Of a stretch of DNA of 17,692 bases, positions 7,920 to 16,611 are shown piece after piece. The notes beneath the pieces were generated by a model. That model saw only the letters and a program-made list of their open reading frames with translations. It ran no database searches and was not told the DNA's origin. This DNA is from Dysgonamonadaceae bacterium (GTDB lineage: Bacteria > Bacteroidota > Bacteroidia > Bacteroidales > Azobacteroidaceae), in assembly GCA_031287395.1 (NCBI GenBank), contig JAITTA010000283.1, forward strand, positions 1 through 17,692, written 5' to 3'. Each line of letters begins with the position of its first letter. Position 1 is the first letter of the stretch. Position numbers and translations under genes: made by a program.

Positions 7920-10499
7920 TTAATTGACTATCTGATCAAAAGAATATTTATACTCCATTCCGAATAAAACAGCATATTCTTTAACAAATGCAGTATAAGT
8001 ATTTCCGGCAAGTCCGTTTTTACCCATTTTTACCAGCACTTTACATTTTAATTTTAAGGCATCTTCATTTAATGGATCATGAACTAACATAGCATTTGCC
8101 ATCTCAACATACATATTGTCGGAAAATACAGCAGATTCTTGCCGGATGAGGTATAATATCAGGTCGACAAATTCATTGGAAAAATCAGATTTGAAAGTGT
8201 CCGCCCATTCTACTTGTGTGTTGGGTAGAAGTTCGCCTACCGTAACAATTGCCAAAAGCCTTTTAATATCAAGGATGGTAGTTTCTTTGTTTTCTTTTAT
8301 TTTTTTTATCAGAATAAGCGCCTCATAATAATCACAGTAAATCTCCTCTCCGAATTCGACACTCCAATAGGTGCCTTTTTTATTAAACCGGATGTCGCCT
8401 ACATTCTCCATTATTTGCCGTATCTTGCTCAAAGCAACTCCCCGATTATTATGAGCTTTCTCTTCGCTTTTGTCAAACCATAATATCTCTTTCAATTTAG
8501 AGAACGAAATCCCTTTCCCATTTCTAATTGTATTTAATAATATGAGAAGGAACAAGTTTTTTAATAAAGGCTTGAAATCTGCCGTTATATCATTTCCCTG
8601 TTTATCGACTACCTGGAACCCTCCAAACAAATATATAGTCTGCTTTTGCAATTGTTTTACCGTATTTATTCCTGCAATAGCCACACTATTTCCTTCCTCT
8701 GTCTTATTTCCAATACCTCTGAGAACCATCTGTTTTTTCTTTTTTCTGATAAAAAACAGGATTAAAACAAGAGCAGAAAAAAGTAGTAACAGGGTCAGCC
8801 GGAAAACCGGAAAACTTTCTTTTTCTTTTGCTGTTTGATATATATCGGATTTTTTTAACGGAGGATATGACATGGAGTATATTGATATATTTGCTTCGGT
8901 TTCCCTGTCGGGAGCAAAAGTTGCGGCAATTAATTTATTTCCGGCTTTATCAAGAAAAAGATCCACGTACGAAAGCACATCATTAAACTTAATTGGCATC
9001 TGACCGGCCATGACTTCATACTCCGGCTTTTCCAGAGAAAATTTATACAATGAAATCATGGAGTTAGATTTCATGAGGGGATAACATAAAGCATAAAAAC
9101 TTTTATTGGCCGTATCCACAACTAAGGAATTGGAAACAACAAAATTTTCCACCGGATTTTCCAATGTCCAAAGCCTTTGGGCCTCCATGGTTCTTATATC
9201 AACGATGTAACAATCATAATAAAACTGTGCCTGAAGCGCCTGATCCCCGGTTTCACTTCCGTAACCGCCAAACAACAACAAATGATCCTCATCTATTTTT
9301 CCCATCCCGCTTAAATACCTTGGCGTTGGAGTATATCCTTTTAATACCATTTTAGACCAGGATCCACTATTCACATCATACACAAAGACTCCTTCCTTGT
9401 ACTTCAAATGTCCATATCCTCCAAACAGGTAGAGGCGATTATATTTGGAAGAAAAATACCGGTTGTGGTGCCTGTAATCCGTATGGTTCTCGTGTGCGGT
9501 AGTGATGCCCCACTTGCCTTCCGACCGGTCGAAAGGAACAAATTCCCGGGCATCGTTCTCTTTTATTAAATTATAGGTATAGAAATTTGAATCCAACGGG
9601 TTATATATCATTTGATTCGCCGTTATAGTGTAGGATAGTTTTTTATTTACTGCCTGCTTTTCCAAACGGCTGTCTTTTACTGAAAAAGTATAAAAAGAAT
9701 GTTGATCAGCCACAGCAATCCTGTTCCTGTCAAAATCGTATGACAAATAAGGAGTTCTCTTTGTGTTAAATATCGTCTCCTTTTTCCATATTCCATAATT
9801 GTCTAATAGCCAGTTGGGATTCTCACATTTCGCAAAATGGCGTTTCAAATCATCATAAACCCCATCCGATGCGTGCATGGAAAGTTTCCATGAATATTTA
9901 GGTTTTCCCGACAGATCAGCAATTTCCAGGTTTTTAATAGTCATATCCGGAACATCTATGACTTGTTTATTCTGCTCGTTTATTTTCCCAAACACGATTT
10001 CTACACTGTTAAATCCGCGTATTTCAGAAGTATTCCATTTTTTTACATATCTTCCAACTATTATTTTCAATTCTTCTTTTTCAATATCGGCGTTTATGCG
10101 AATTGGAATCCATTGGTTTGGAATTATATTTACATCAGCCAGGGTATTGTTGGAAGCAATACCGCCCGAAGGCATGGAAAAAACAAGATTGGTGTCTCCT
10201 ATTACAAGATCTATAGTATTTCCTTTATCATTCATAATCCGGAATATATAGCCGTATATATGCACATCCTTGAAATGAAATTTAGCATCAAATGTCATAG
10301 AAAATCCTTCGGGGAAAGAAAGATAGCCTTCGGGAGTTAAATTTAAGCTTGTACGTGCTTCCGGCTCATAGTTGTTTGAGTTGAATTTTAATCCGTATTG
10401 TATTTTCTGAGCCGAAATAGTAGACACAAAGGAATATATACATATACAGAAAACAATACATCTGTAACTGAAGCAAGCCGGTTTACGAGTATTTTTCAT
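7920..10499 (-). CDS. Transmembrane one-component regulator: LamG-like/Kelch sensor with SARP-like DNA-binding and BTAD-like domains
   Basis: The ATG at 10497-10499 gives 859 residues. A TTG nine codons upstream overlaps the promoter element and is rejected. Domains in order: signal peptide (CIVFCICIYSFVSTISAQ, cleavage near 31); LamG-like beta-sandwich (about 35-200, with GFSMTFDAKFHF and NQWIPIRINAD); Kelch-type propeller (about 240-550, with LYLFGGYGH and HLLLFGGYGS); one transmembrane helix (about 566-584) followed by RKKKK; a winged helix of SARP/OmpR type (about 622-716: IYLFGGFQVVDKQGNDIT, LKEILWFDKSEEKAHNNRGV, LSKIRQI, KKGTYWSVE); and a BTAD-like all-helical tail to the end. No kinase, phospho-acceptor or receiver domain is seen. 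Inference: an inner-membrane protein senses a ligand in the periplasm and acts directly on DNA, probably switching on the adjacent susC operon in place of a hybrid two-component system. The promoters it controls are not proven. Confidence 0.88.
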   Translation of the reverse strand: MKNTRKPACFSYRCIVFCICIYSFVSTISAQKIQYGLKFNSNNYEPEARTSLNLTPEGYLSFPEGFSMTFDAKFHFKDVHIYGYIFRIMNDKGNTIDLVIGDTNLVFSMPSGGIASNNTLADVNIIPNQWIPIRINADIEKEELKIIVGRYVKKWNTSEIRGFNSVEIVFGKINEQNKQVIDVPDMTIKNLEIADLSGKPKYSWKLSMHASDGVYDDLKRHFAKCENPNWLLDNYGIWKKETIFNTKRTPYLSYDFDRNRIAVADQHSFYTFSVKDSRLEKQAVNKKLSYTITANQMIYNPLDSNFYTYNLIKENDAREFVPFDRSEGKWGITTAHENHTDYRHHNRYFSSKYNRLYLFGGYGHLKYKEGVFVYDVNSGSWSKMVLKGYTPTPRYLSGMGKIDEDHLLLFGGYGSETGDQALQAQFYYDCYIVDIRTMEAQRLWTLENPVENFVVSNSLVVDTANKSFYALCYPLMKSNSMISLYKFSLEKPEYEVMAGQMPIKFNDVLSYVDLFLDKAGNKLIAATFAPDRETEANISIYSMSYPPLKKSDIYQTAKEKESFPVFRLTLLLLFSALVLILFFIRKKKKQMVLRGIGNKTEEGNSVAIAGINTVKQLQKQTIYLFGGFQVVDKQGNDITADFKPLLKNLFLLILLNTIRNGKGISFSKLKEILWFDKSEEKAHNNRGVALSKIRQIMENVGDIRFNKKGTYWSVEFGEEIYCDYYEALILIKKIKENKETTILDIKRLLAIVTVGELLPNTQVEWADTFKSDFSNEFVDLILYLIRQESAVFSDNMYVEMANAMLVHDPLNEDALKLKCKVLVKMGKNGLAGNTYTAFVKEYAVLFGMEYKYSFDQIVN

Positions 10500-10523
10500 A
10501 ATATAATTCATTCGAATTATGAA

Positions 10524-10531
10524 CAAAGATA
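10524..10531 (-). promoter_or_regulatory. -7 promoter element of the regulator gene
   Basis: TATCTTTG on the minus strand is an exact match to the Bacteroidota -7 consensus TAnnTTTG. It lies 24 bp upstream of the ATG at 10499, giving a leader of about 18 nt. It also rules out the TTG at 10526 as start codon. A clean -33 TTTG is not present, which would suit an activated or weak promoter. Confidence 0.65.
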
Positions 10532-10553
10532 GTATACTAATATCAATTCACAT

Positions 10554-10593
10554 AAATCTTTCAATTATTTTTTGTGGTGAAATCTTTCAATTA
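10554..10593 (-). repeat. Pair of 14-bp direct repeats upstream of the regulator promoter
   Basis: TAATTGAAAGATTT (minus strand) occurs exactly twice, at 10580-10593 and 10554-10567, with a 26-bp period. The nearer copy ends about 22 bp upstream of the -7 element, so the pair covers roughly -40 to -75. A third partial copy, AATTGA, is closer still. The placement suits a binding site for an activator or for autoregulation. The binding protein is unknown. Confidence 0.55.
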
Positions 10594-10600
10594 CATAACA

Positions 10601-10624
10601 AATACCACACAAAAGTGTGTTATT
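10601..10624. repeat. Inverted repeat CACAC-AAAA-GTGTG
   Basis: CACAC at 10606-10610 and GTGTG at 10615-10619 pair perfectly around AAAA. After one mismatch the stem continues with AATA (10601-10604) and TATT (10621-10624). It lies upstream of the 14-bp direct repeats. No U tract follows on either strand, so an operator-like dyad is more likely than a terminator. Confidence 0.4.
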
Positions 10625-10671
10625 GTTGTAAAATTTGCTTATTATATATTAAGCCTTAAGTTTTACAAATC

Positions 10672-10732
10672 GCCGGGATACATCCCTGATCCGGCATAGC
10701 GTACTTACTTGCAGATTATTCATATTATCTGC
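10672..10732 (-). terminator. Two hairpins downstream of ispF (possible end of the rex-ispF unit)
   Basis: Beyond the ispF stop the transcript can form GCAGATAAT-ATGA-ATAATCTGC (10732 to 10711; 8 of 9 pairs) and then GCCGGAT with ATCCCGGC (10695 to 10672; 7 pairs and one bulged base). Neither is followed by a U run, so intrinsic termination is only suggested by position. They could be 3'-end stabilising structures instead. Confidence 0.35.
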
Positions 10733-10767
10733 CATTACAGTATAAATTTATATTACTACCAAGGGGT

Positions 10768-11250
10768 TTATTTCGAAAAGATCAAGACCGTAGCATACGC
10801 GGCAATGCCTTCTTCTCTTCCCACGAATCCCATTTTTTCGGAAGTAGTCGCTTTAATGGAAATATCTTCGGGTTCAACCGCCAGGACTCCTGCTAAACAC
10901 CATTTCATTGGAGTAATGTAAGGATTAAATTTCGGACGTTCGGCGCATATTGTTGCATCAACATTCCCAAACTCATAATCTTTGCTGCGGATCAATTCCA
11001 TCGTACGGGCTAAAAGTATTTTACTGTCGATTCCTTTGAATTCCATACCGGTATCCGGGAACTGAAACCCGATATCCCTCAAACCGGCGGCTCCAAGCAA
11101 AGCATCACAGATGGCATGAATCAGGACATCGGCATCCGAATGACCCTCCAAACCCCGATCATTCGGGACCAGAACTCCACCCATCCATAACTCGCGACCT
11201 GCGGCAAAGCGATGAACATCATACCCGAAACCAATCCTGATTTTCTGCAT
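10768..11250 (-). CDS. ispF: 2-C-methyl-D-erythritol 2,4-cyclodiphosphate synthase
   Basis: IspF converts CDP-methylerythritol 2-phosphate to methylerythritol cyclodiphosphate plus CMP in the non-mevalonate (MEP) isoprenoid pathway, in the cytoplasm as a homotrimer. The 160-residue length is standard. The metal-site motif GYDVH gives Asp11 and His13, and GHSDADVLIHA gives His45. DIGFQFPDT and the C-terminal IKATTSEKMGFVGREEGIAAYA complete the family signature. Its ATG overlaps the porV stop by one base (TGATG), which points to translational coupling. The porU-porV-ispF order is conserved with P. gingivalis, although the enzyme has no known T9SS role. Confidence 0.98.
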   Translation of the reverse strand: MQKIRIGFGYDVHRFAAGRELWMGGVLVPNDRGLEGHSDADVLIHAICDALLGAAGLRDIGFQFPDTGMEFKGIDSKILLARTMELIRSKDYEFGNVDATICAERPKFNPYITPMKWCLAGVLAVEPEDISIKATTSEKMGFVGREEGIAAYATVLIFSK

Positions 11251-12425
11251 CAGCGCAACAGATTTTTCAGTCCGTCCATATCAAAACTCAAACTGAAACG
11301 CAGAGTCTGATCCAACGGATTAGACGGCACCGTAGAAATGAGGTATGCGACGTCCAGGATGAAAACATTCATCTTAAAACCGGCTCCCAAGGAAAAATAC
11401 TGACGATTTCCCTTGTTGGGACTTTCATAAAAATAACCGCCGCGAACGAAAAATTTCTGGTCATATGCATATTCGGCTCCAACAGACCACATGATTTCCT
11501 GAAGCTCTTCCTTAGAACCTCCGGATGCATCCGTAAACGATTTGAAAATACCGGTAACCGGAGACATGTCATTATAATCCTGAATGGCTTTCTGACGTTC
11601 TTCTTCCGAATCATAAGTCCGGGTATAAGGACTTGAAGGTACAAGGTATTTGTTCAGGTCAAGGTTGAAAGCAATGGTATTATAATCATCCAGCGGATAA
11701 AGCAGCGATCCTCCGATGCGTAAATTGGTAGGAATAAAGTTCGATGTATTTCCTTTATCGTATGAAATTTTAGTACCTATATTGGAGATGTTAAATCCAA
11801 GACCCAACAACGATTCACTGCTACCAATCATCAGGTATTTATTCCAGTAACCGGCAACATCGGCGGCAAAAGCGGTTCCGGGATAAAAATCTTCTTCCAC
11901 TCCGGCTCCGAGATCCGAATAAATAAAACGGAGATTCGCTCCTAATGAAAACGTTTCTGTCAATTTCAAGGAATAACCCGCATCGACAGACATTTCGTAA
12001 GGGCTTGTCGTTCCATATGGAGTTCCCGGTGAATTCGGATCGGTCAGGTCAATTTTACCAAGGGAAAAATACCGCAAGGAAGCTCCTACCGCATGCCGGT
12101 CCGATTCTCCAAGTTTATAATATCCGGAAAGATAAGCCAGGTCGATATCACTCACCAGATTCCTCAACCACGGAGTATAGGACAACCCGACACCGGCTTT
12201 ACTATATGCAAATGCATACTTTGCCGGATTCCAGAATTGAGAGTAAATATCCGGATCGGTAGCAGCACCCACATCTCCCATACCACCTCCACGAGCATCA
12301 GGAGCAATTGTAAGAGAAGGAACCCCGACAATCAGAGGATCGAAATCCTCCTTCCCCTGAGCATTCAATACCATTGGCAGTCCTACCAATCCACAAATTA
12401 TTACTATAATTCTAAATTTATTCAT
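11250..12425 (-). CDS. porV: Type IX secretion outer-membrane protein PorV (LptO)
   Basis: PorV is a FadL-like 14-strand outer-membrane barrel that collects cargo from the SprA translocon and carries it to the PorU sortase. The 391-residue product matches the usual length. It has a signal peptide (to about residue 23, VLNAQ), then the hallmark start with ITIAPDARGGGMGD-like sequence (SLTIAPDARGGGMGDVGAA), the SQFWNPAKYAF segment, and alternating beta strands ending LDQTLRFSLSFDM. It follows porU by 88 bp. That gap contains an AT-rich inverted repeat but no recognised promoter. The gene looks complete and unremarkable. Confidence 0.97.
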   Translation of the reverse strand: MNKFRIIVIICGLVGLPMVLNAQGKEDFDPLIVGVPSLTIAPDARGGGMGDVGAATDPDIYSQFWNPAKYAFAYSKAGVGLSYTPWLRNLVSDIDLAYLSGYYKLGESDRHAVGASLRYFSLGKIDLTDPNSPGTPYGTTSPYEMSVDAGYSLKLTETFSLGANLRFIYSDLGAGVEEDFYPGTAFAADVAGYWNKYLMIGSSESLLGLGFNISNIGTKISYDKGNTSNFIPTNLRIGGSLLYPLDDYNTIAFNLDLNKYLVPSSPYTRTYDSEEERQKAIQDYNDMSPVTGIFKSFTDASGGSKEELQEIMWSVGAEYAYDQKFFVRGGYFYESPNKGNRQYFSLGAGFKMNVFILDVAYLISTVPSNPLDQTLRFSLSFDMDGLKNLLR

Positions 12426-12439
12426 TCTGTTTCTATTTT

Positions 12440-12490
12440 TTAATGAAAGATGACCTTCATTATTTTTATCCCTTTCATTATTTTCATTAA
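12440..12490 (-). repeat. AT-rich inverted and direct repeats in the porU/porV gap
   Basis: TTAATGAAA (12482-12490 on the minus strand) pairs perfectly with TTTCATTAA (12440-12448), and AATGAA recurs three times between them. The gap has no TAnnTTTG element, so porV is probably read through from porU. The hairpin may set the relative porU and porV dose. Low complexity makes this weak. Confidence 0.35.
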
Positions 12491-12513
12491 ATATAAACTA
12501 TCCAAGTCCTCTT

Positions 12514-15500
12514 TTATTGTCCGAGTACAATGATTTTTTTCGCTTTAGTCGCCTCTTTACCGGTTCCGCATCTGATTTCAGCCTGGTAAACATAGACCCC
12601 CGGTTTCAAAGGCATACCGTTATCGGCCCGTAGATTCCATTCTACCGGATAACTTTTCAGCCAGTCGGAACTTCCCGTTTCTTTGTGAGTCCAGCAAACT
12701 CGCCCGGTCAGGTCATAAACCCGGATCGTCACATCGAGCTGCATATTGGGGCGATCGTGCAGCAATTGAAAATAAGTATGTACACGGGCCGGATTACCAA
12801 TAGCCGTCAAATCGAAGAACTGGGGTTTTAATCCTTTTACAACAGTAAATTTCAGGGAATCGACACTCGAATTATTCAACAAATCCCATACCTTGAATAC
12901 CAAAGAATGATTTCCTTCGGGCAAGGCTTTTTCATTCGGAATCAGAAATTCGACTCTTCCTGCTCCTTTAATCTCCATAGAGGGTCTAAAATAAGCACTC
13001 AAAGTAAAAGTATAATTCGGATTATTATCAATACAAATGGATATTTCATGACCGAGGCTCCCGCCACTGACATTGATTCCGTCTTCGTCGTAAACTTCCG
13101 CCACAAAATAGGGAGTTTCATTGACTTTATCTCCGTTTTTAAACGAAGTGCTGTTAAGATACATCGCTTTGATGTCCGGTCCCTGGCCTTCTTCCTCCGG
13201 GTATTCGGCCGTGCCGTTCAGCTTGAAATCCAGATAAACACCCTGTCCATCCACTCCTTTATCCTTATCAAAAGCGTAGAAACTCCATTTTCCCTGATTA
13301 TCGCTGTACGAGATATCCAAAGGAACCGTAAAATCAACTGTAAACTCACCATTTGTAACATTGTCACTACCGGTGTGCACTTTACTGGTATAATCTTCAA
13401 ATTCCAGGTATTTACCACCTGCATCCGGTTCCAATGATTTCTGTTGCTGTTTGCTATCAAACACTATTGTCTGAATATTTCCATTCAAATCGAATTGGTG
13501 ATTTCCGTTAACGTCCACAACTTTACCGGTTAACGTAATCTTATCCAAGGCCTTAAACTCCAACACCTTTCCGTCCTCAACCGGTTGACCGTTGATCGTT
13601 GAAACCTGTACTTTCAGATCAGGGAAATTCAACTGCAATGCAGGGTCGCCCAACAGTACATAATTCATCTTATTCGTATTCCCATTCAACTGGTTCTTGC
13701 TCATTCTTAAAACATCGCCCAACCTTAAATTTTCCCGGTTATTTTTATCAAATAAGATTCGCATCAACCGGCTATTTATATAACTATTCGGATCCGAGTC
13801 GACAACTCTTGTCGTAGTATATAAGGCAATGGCTCCACTTTTCTTATTCTGGAAAGCAGCTTCCCCGGCGGAATTATTAACTCCGTCGAACCAGCCAAAA
13901 TCGCAAGTTGCAGTGATCCACAAAGGCAAATTTTCAAACGACATTTGATTCACATCCGAAATTGTCAGTAAATCTTCAGATGTCCAGGCAGTCGTACTCC
14001 CATGTCCCGTATAATTCAATAAAAAACATCCGTTTTTCAACGCATTCATCATTTTATTTTTAGCATCAGGATACGTTTTCTTTCCATTTACCGTAACAGG
14101 TTTAAAAGCCGGCTCATAGACCTTTACGATGTTGTATTCGGGGTGTTGGTTTTCCAGGTACTGAGATAACGTATCTGCCTGAATACTATGTCTGTAATAT
14201 CCTTCTCCGGAACTCATATCATCCCCTGCAAAAATCACCGTATTTTTCCACGGGCCGTATTGAGTATTATTCATATAACCAACCACCTTTACGACTGCAT
14301 TATCAGCCTGAGCCATAGAACTTACCGGAAACCGGCCGATTCCAATATCCAAAACGTTCCATGCGATTAAAGAACCGGCAGTTTTCACATCATCGTCCAG
14401 AAATCCGAAATAATCATCCGTACCATAAGAATTGTATTCACTCACGGATTCTTTTACCTGGTAAGTCAACAAGTAATTATCTTTCGGTAAACTTTTTGCA
14501 CCGGGAGTTTTGAAACGGTTATCAAAGATTCCGTCACCAAACAGCAGCAAATATTTCGGCTTACCGTTTTCCGATTCGGCCCGATCGTAAAACATTTTCA
14601 TAAACCGGCGATAAGCCGTAGCATCCGGAACTCCCGAAGAAAACTCGTTAAAAACCAGATCGGCTTGCACTACCGTTACATGCAATCTCGATTTTTCCCT
14701 ATGTGCTTTCGCCAGGGTTTCCGCTTGTAAAAGAAAACTTTTAGGTACCAAAATGACCATTTCCGTTTGTTCCAGACCGTGTAAATTTTGATTTTGTACT
14801 TCTCCTAATGATTCCGGAACCGGAAAATCCTTACTCAAATCAACCAAAGCAAATTCTCTGATCGTATCGTTCGATTTCACGCCAAAACTCAATTGTGTAC
14901 CAGACAAAGTTGTATTCAACTTACGCACATTGTACAGATCCGTCACGTCAAAGACGATATGATTATTTCCTGTATTTTCAATATTGAAACGGGCTGATTT
15001 TTTCCTGCTGTCTACACTTCTAAAAAAAGGATCATTATTACCATAGGCCTGCAATCTCCGGATTGTATTCAACCGAATATAGTTAAGGAAGGCGACCGTT
15101 TGACTTCCGACCTGGTAATATACTTTTGTCGAAATTTTCTCGGTAGGATTTCCCCAGTCTCCTGAAAATTCGACTTGTTCCGCTTTGACATAATTGTCAT
15201 TATTACTCATCGACGGCATATACTCCTCTATAACGGGATCATCATTCGCTCTCAGTGTCAATAGTGAATTCGATATCGGCTTAGCCGCAAAAGAAAGCGT
15301 AAACCGAGCTGCTGTAATTCCCGGAACATTATAATCAAAAGTTCTGGTATTTTTCGTCACAAAGCTTTCGCCAAACAATTCCCGCCCCGTATTCGCTATG
15401 GTAATGGAATCCTGTTCATACAATGCATAATCATCGTATTCCGTAATGGTCACATCCGTTTGTTCTTCCGAGGCCTGTGACTCCATTTCTTTTGGCCCGG

Positions 15501-15966
15501 AATCGCTTTGTGTCATAAAATACGCTCCGTAAGTAGCATACGGATTATTCTCATGAACAAACGTATTTGAAAAATCGTCGTATGTCCATTTCACTGTACC
15601 GCGGCCATAAAACAAAAGATAATCGCCCGAACCGAAAACTCCATCCGGGCCTTTATTTACATAAACCGCAATCTCTTGCAGATCATCGACATAAGGTTTA
15701 CTGAAATCTTCATCCAGAATCCATCCCCCCGAACCATAGATTTTCACTCTAGCCGGATCGGAAATTCCCATTTTTTTAATCTCATCGTACGATAATTTAT
15801 AAATGGCATTAACCGGAGTTTTCAGTTTAATCCACTTCCCGGTCGAAAGTTTTGAAGCTTTCGTATAACGCGACCCGTCATTTTTCACCTGTGACTTTAC
15901 TTCCGGAGGAAAAAAGAATACGGCAATTAAAACAAGAAAAACGAAGTATTTTATTTTATTTTTCAT
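12514..15966 (-). CDS. porU: Type IX secretion sortase PorU (C25 gingipain-like peptidase)
   Basis: PorU is the surface sortase that cuts off the C-terminal signal of T9SS cargo and attaches the cargo to anionic LPS. The 1150-residue product is close to P. gingivalis PorU. It has a signal peptide (to about residue 25), an N-terminal beta-rich part, and a C25 peptidase domain from about residue 400 (MVILVPKSFLLQAETLA, YLLLFGDGIFDNR, VIFAGDD). The catalytic pair is in LLNYTGHGS (His655) and ITATCDFGWFDG (Cys688), near the reported P. gingivalis positions. The C-terminal about 85 residues form a T9SS-type C-terminal domain (NPARVHTYFQLL, VRVYDLTGRV-like, GMPLKPGVYVYQAEI, KKIIVLGQ). It starts 9 bp after the FAH gene stop, so it is translated from the rex-led message. 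Confidence 0.97.
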   Translation of the reverse strand: MKNKIKYFVFLVLIAVFFFPPEVKSQVKNDGSRYTKASKLSTGKWIKLKTPVNAIYKLSYDEIKKMGISDPARVKIYGSGGWILDEDFSKPYVDDLQEIAVYVNKGPDGVFGSGDYLLFYGRGTVKWTYDDFSNTFVHENNPYATYGAYFMTQSDSGPKEMESQASEEQTDVTITEYDDYALYEQDSITIANTGRELFGESFVTKNTRTFDYNVPGITAARFTLSFAAKPISNSLLTLRANDDPVIEEYMPSMSNNDNYVKAEQVEFSGDWGNPTEKISTKVYYQVGSQTVAFLNYIRLNTIRRLQAYGNNDPFFRSVDSRKKSARFNIENTGNNHIVFDVTDLYNVRKLNTTLSGTQLSFGVKSNDTIREFALVDLSKDFPVPESLGEVQNQNLHGLEQTEMVILVPKSFLLQAETLAKAHREKSRLHVTVVQADLVFNEFSSGVPDATAYRRFMKMFYDRAESENGKPKYLLLFGDGIFDNRFKTPGAKSLPKDNYLLTYQVKESVSEYNSYGTDDYFGFLDDDVKTAGSLIAWNVLDIGIGRFPVSSMAQADNAVVKVVGYMNNTQYGPWKNTVIFAGDDMSSGEGYYRHSIQADTLSQYLENQHPEYNIVKVYEPAFKPVTVNGKKTYPDAKNKMMNALKNGCFLLNYTGHGSTTAWTSEDLLTISDVNQMSFENLPLWITATCDFGWFDGVNNSAGEAAFQNKKSGAIALYTTTRVVDSDPNSYINSRLMRILFDKNNRENLRLGDVLRMSKNQLNGNTNKMNYVLLGDPALQLNFPDLKVQVSTINGQPVEDGKVLEFKALDKITLTGKVVDVNGNHQFDLNGNIQTIVFDSKQQQKSLEPDAGGKYLEFEDYTSKVHTGSDNVTNGEFTVDFTVPLDISYSDNQGKWSFYAFDKDKGVDGQGVYLDFKLNGTAEYPEEEGQGPDIKAMYLNSTSFKNGDKVNETPYFVAEVYDEDGINVSGGSLGHEISICIDNNPNYTFTLSAYFRPSMEIKGAGRVEFLIPNEKALPEGNHSLVFKVWDLLNNSSVDSLKFTVVKGLKPQFFDLTAIGNPARVHTYFQLLHDRPNMQLDVTIRVYDLTGRVCWTHKETGSSDWLKSYPVEWNLRADNGMPLKPGVYVYQAEIRCGTGKEATKAKKIIVLGQ

Positions 15967-15975
15967 CTAACCATT

Positions 15976-16593
15976 TTACCTGACAAAAAAATCAAGCATT
16001 TTCCGTTCTCCGATAAATCCCTGCAGGTGGTCGTTGACTTCCACACGTCCTACTCCGGCAGGAGTTCCTGTAAAAATCAAATCCCCTATCTTCAGGGTAA
16101 AAAAACGGCTTACATATGCAATGATCTCGTCCACTTTAAAAATCATATTTTGCGTATTTCCTTCCTGTACCTTTGTACCATTCATATTCAAATGAAAAGG
16201 AATATGACCGATATCCTGTCCTATGATCTCTAACGGCACAAAATCCCCTATTGCTGCGGAACAATCGAAAGCTTTGCTGATCTCCCAGGGCATTCCGTCA
16301 TTCCTGAGTTTACGTTGTAAATCTCTGGCTGTGAAGTCTATTCCAACGGTGATTTCCCGATAATACCGGGGAGCAAACTTCTCTGCAATATTTTTTCCCA
16401 ACCGGTCTATTTTTACCACAATTTCCGTTTCATAATGCATTTCGGAAGTAAAATCCGGGATAAAAAACGGTTTACCGTCTTTCAACAATGATGAATCGGG
16501 TTTCAGAAAAACAGTCGGTTCACTCAATAATAACGAATGAAGCATCTCTTTATTGTGAGACGCATAATTCATGCCAACACATATAATCTTCAT
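15976..16593 (-). CDS. Fumarylacetoacetate hydrolase (FAH) family protein
   Basis: Small single-domain members of this family are cytoplasmic, Mg2+-dependent hydrolases or decarboxylases of acylpyruvates and oxaloacetate (FAHD1/YcgM type). The 205 residues start with KIICVGMNYASHNKE. The metal site is HYETEIVVKI (Glu55, Glu57) with GIDFTARDLQ (Asp86). WEISKAFD, PFHLNMNGTKVQ, and the closing IFTGTPAGVGRV are also typical. The substrate cannot be read from sequence; oxaloacetate would fit a redox-linked neighbourhood, but that is a guess. It lies 18 bp after rex and 9 bp before porU, in a probable operon. Confidence 0.93.
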   Translation of the reverse strand: MKIICVGMNYASHNKEMLHSLLLSEPTVFLKPDSSLLKDGKPFFIPDFTSEMHYETEIVVKIDRLGKNIAEKFAPRYYREITVGIDFTARDLQRKLRNDGMPWEISKAFDCSAAIGDFVPLEIIGQDIGHIPFHLNMNGTKVQEGNTQNMIFKVDEIIAYVSRFFTLKIGDLIFTGTPAGVGRVEVNDHLQGFIGERKMLDFFVR

Positions 16594-16611
16594 CGATTCT
16601 AATGATTTTCA

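Noticed and set aside
9877..10340. Two overlapping plus-strand open frames opposite the regulator gene
   Set aside because: Both are antisense to the LamG-like domain, overlap each other in different frames, and show Phe/Ile/Ser-rich composition typical of shadows.
12907..13437. Plus-strand open frame of 176 codons opposite porU
   Set aside because: It lies entirely antisense to a strongly supported C25 sortase gene, has no promoter or family resemblance, and is a shadow frame. The same applies to other plus-strand frames within the minus-strand genes.
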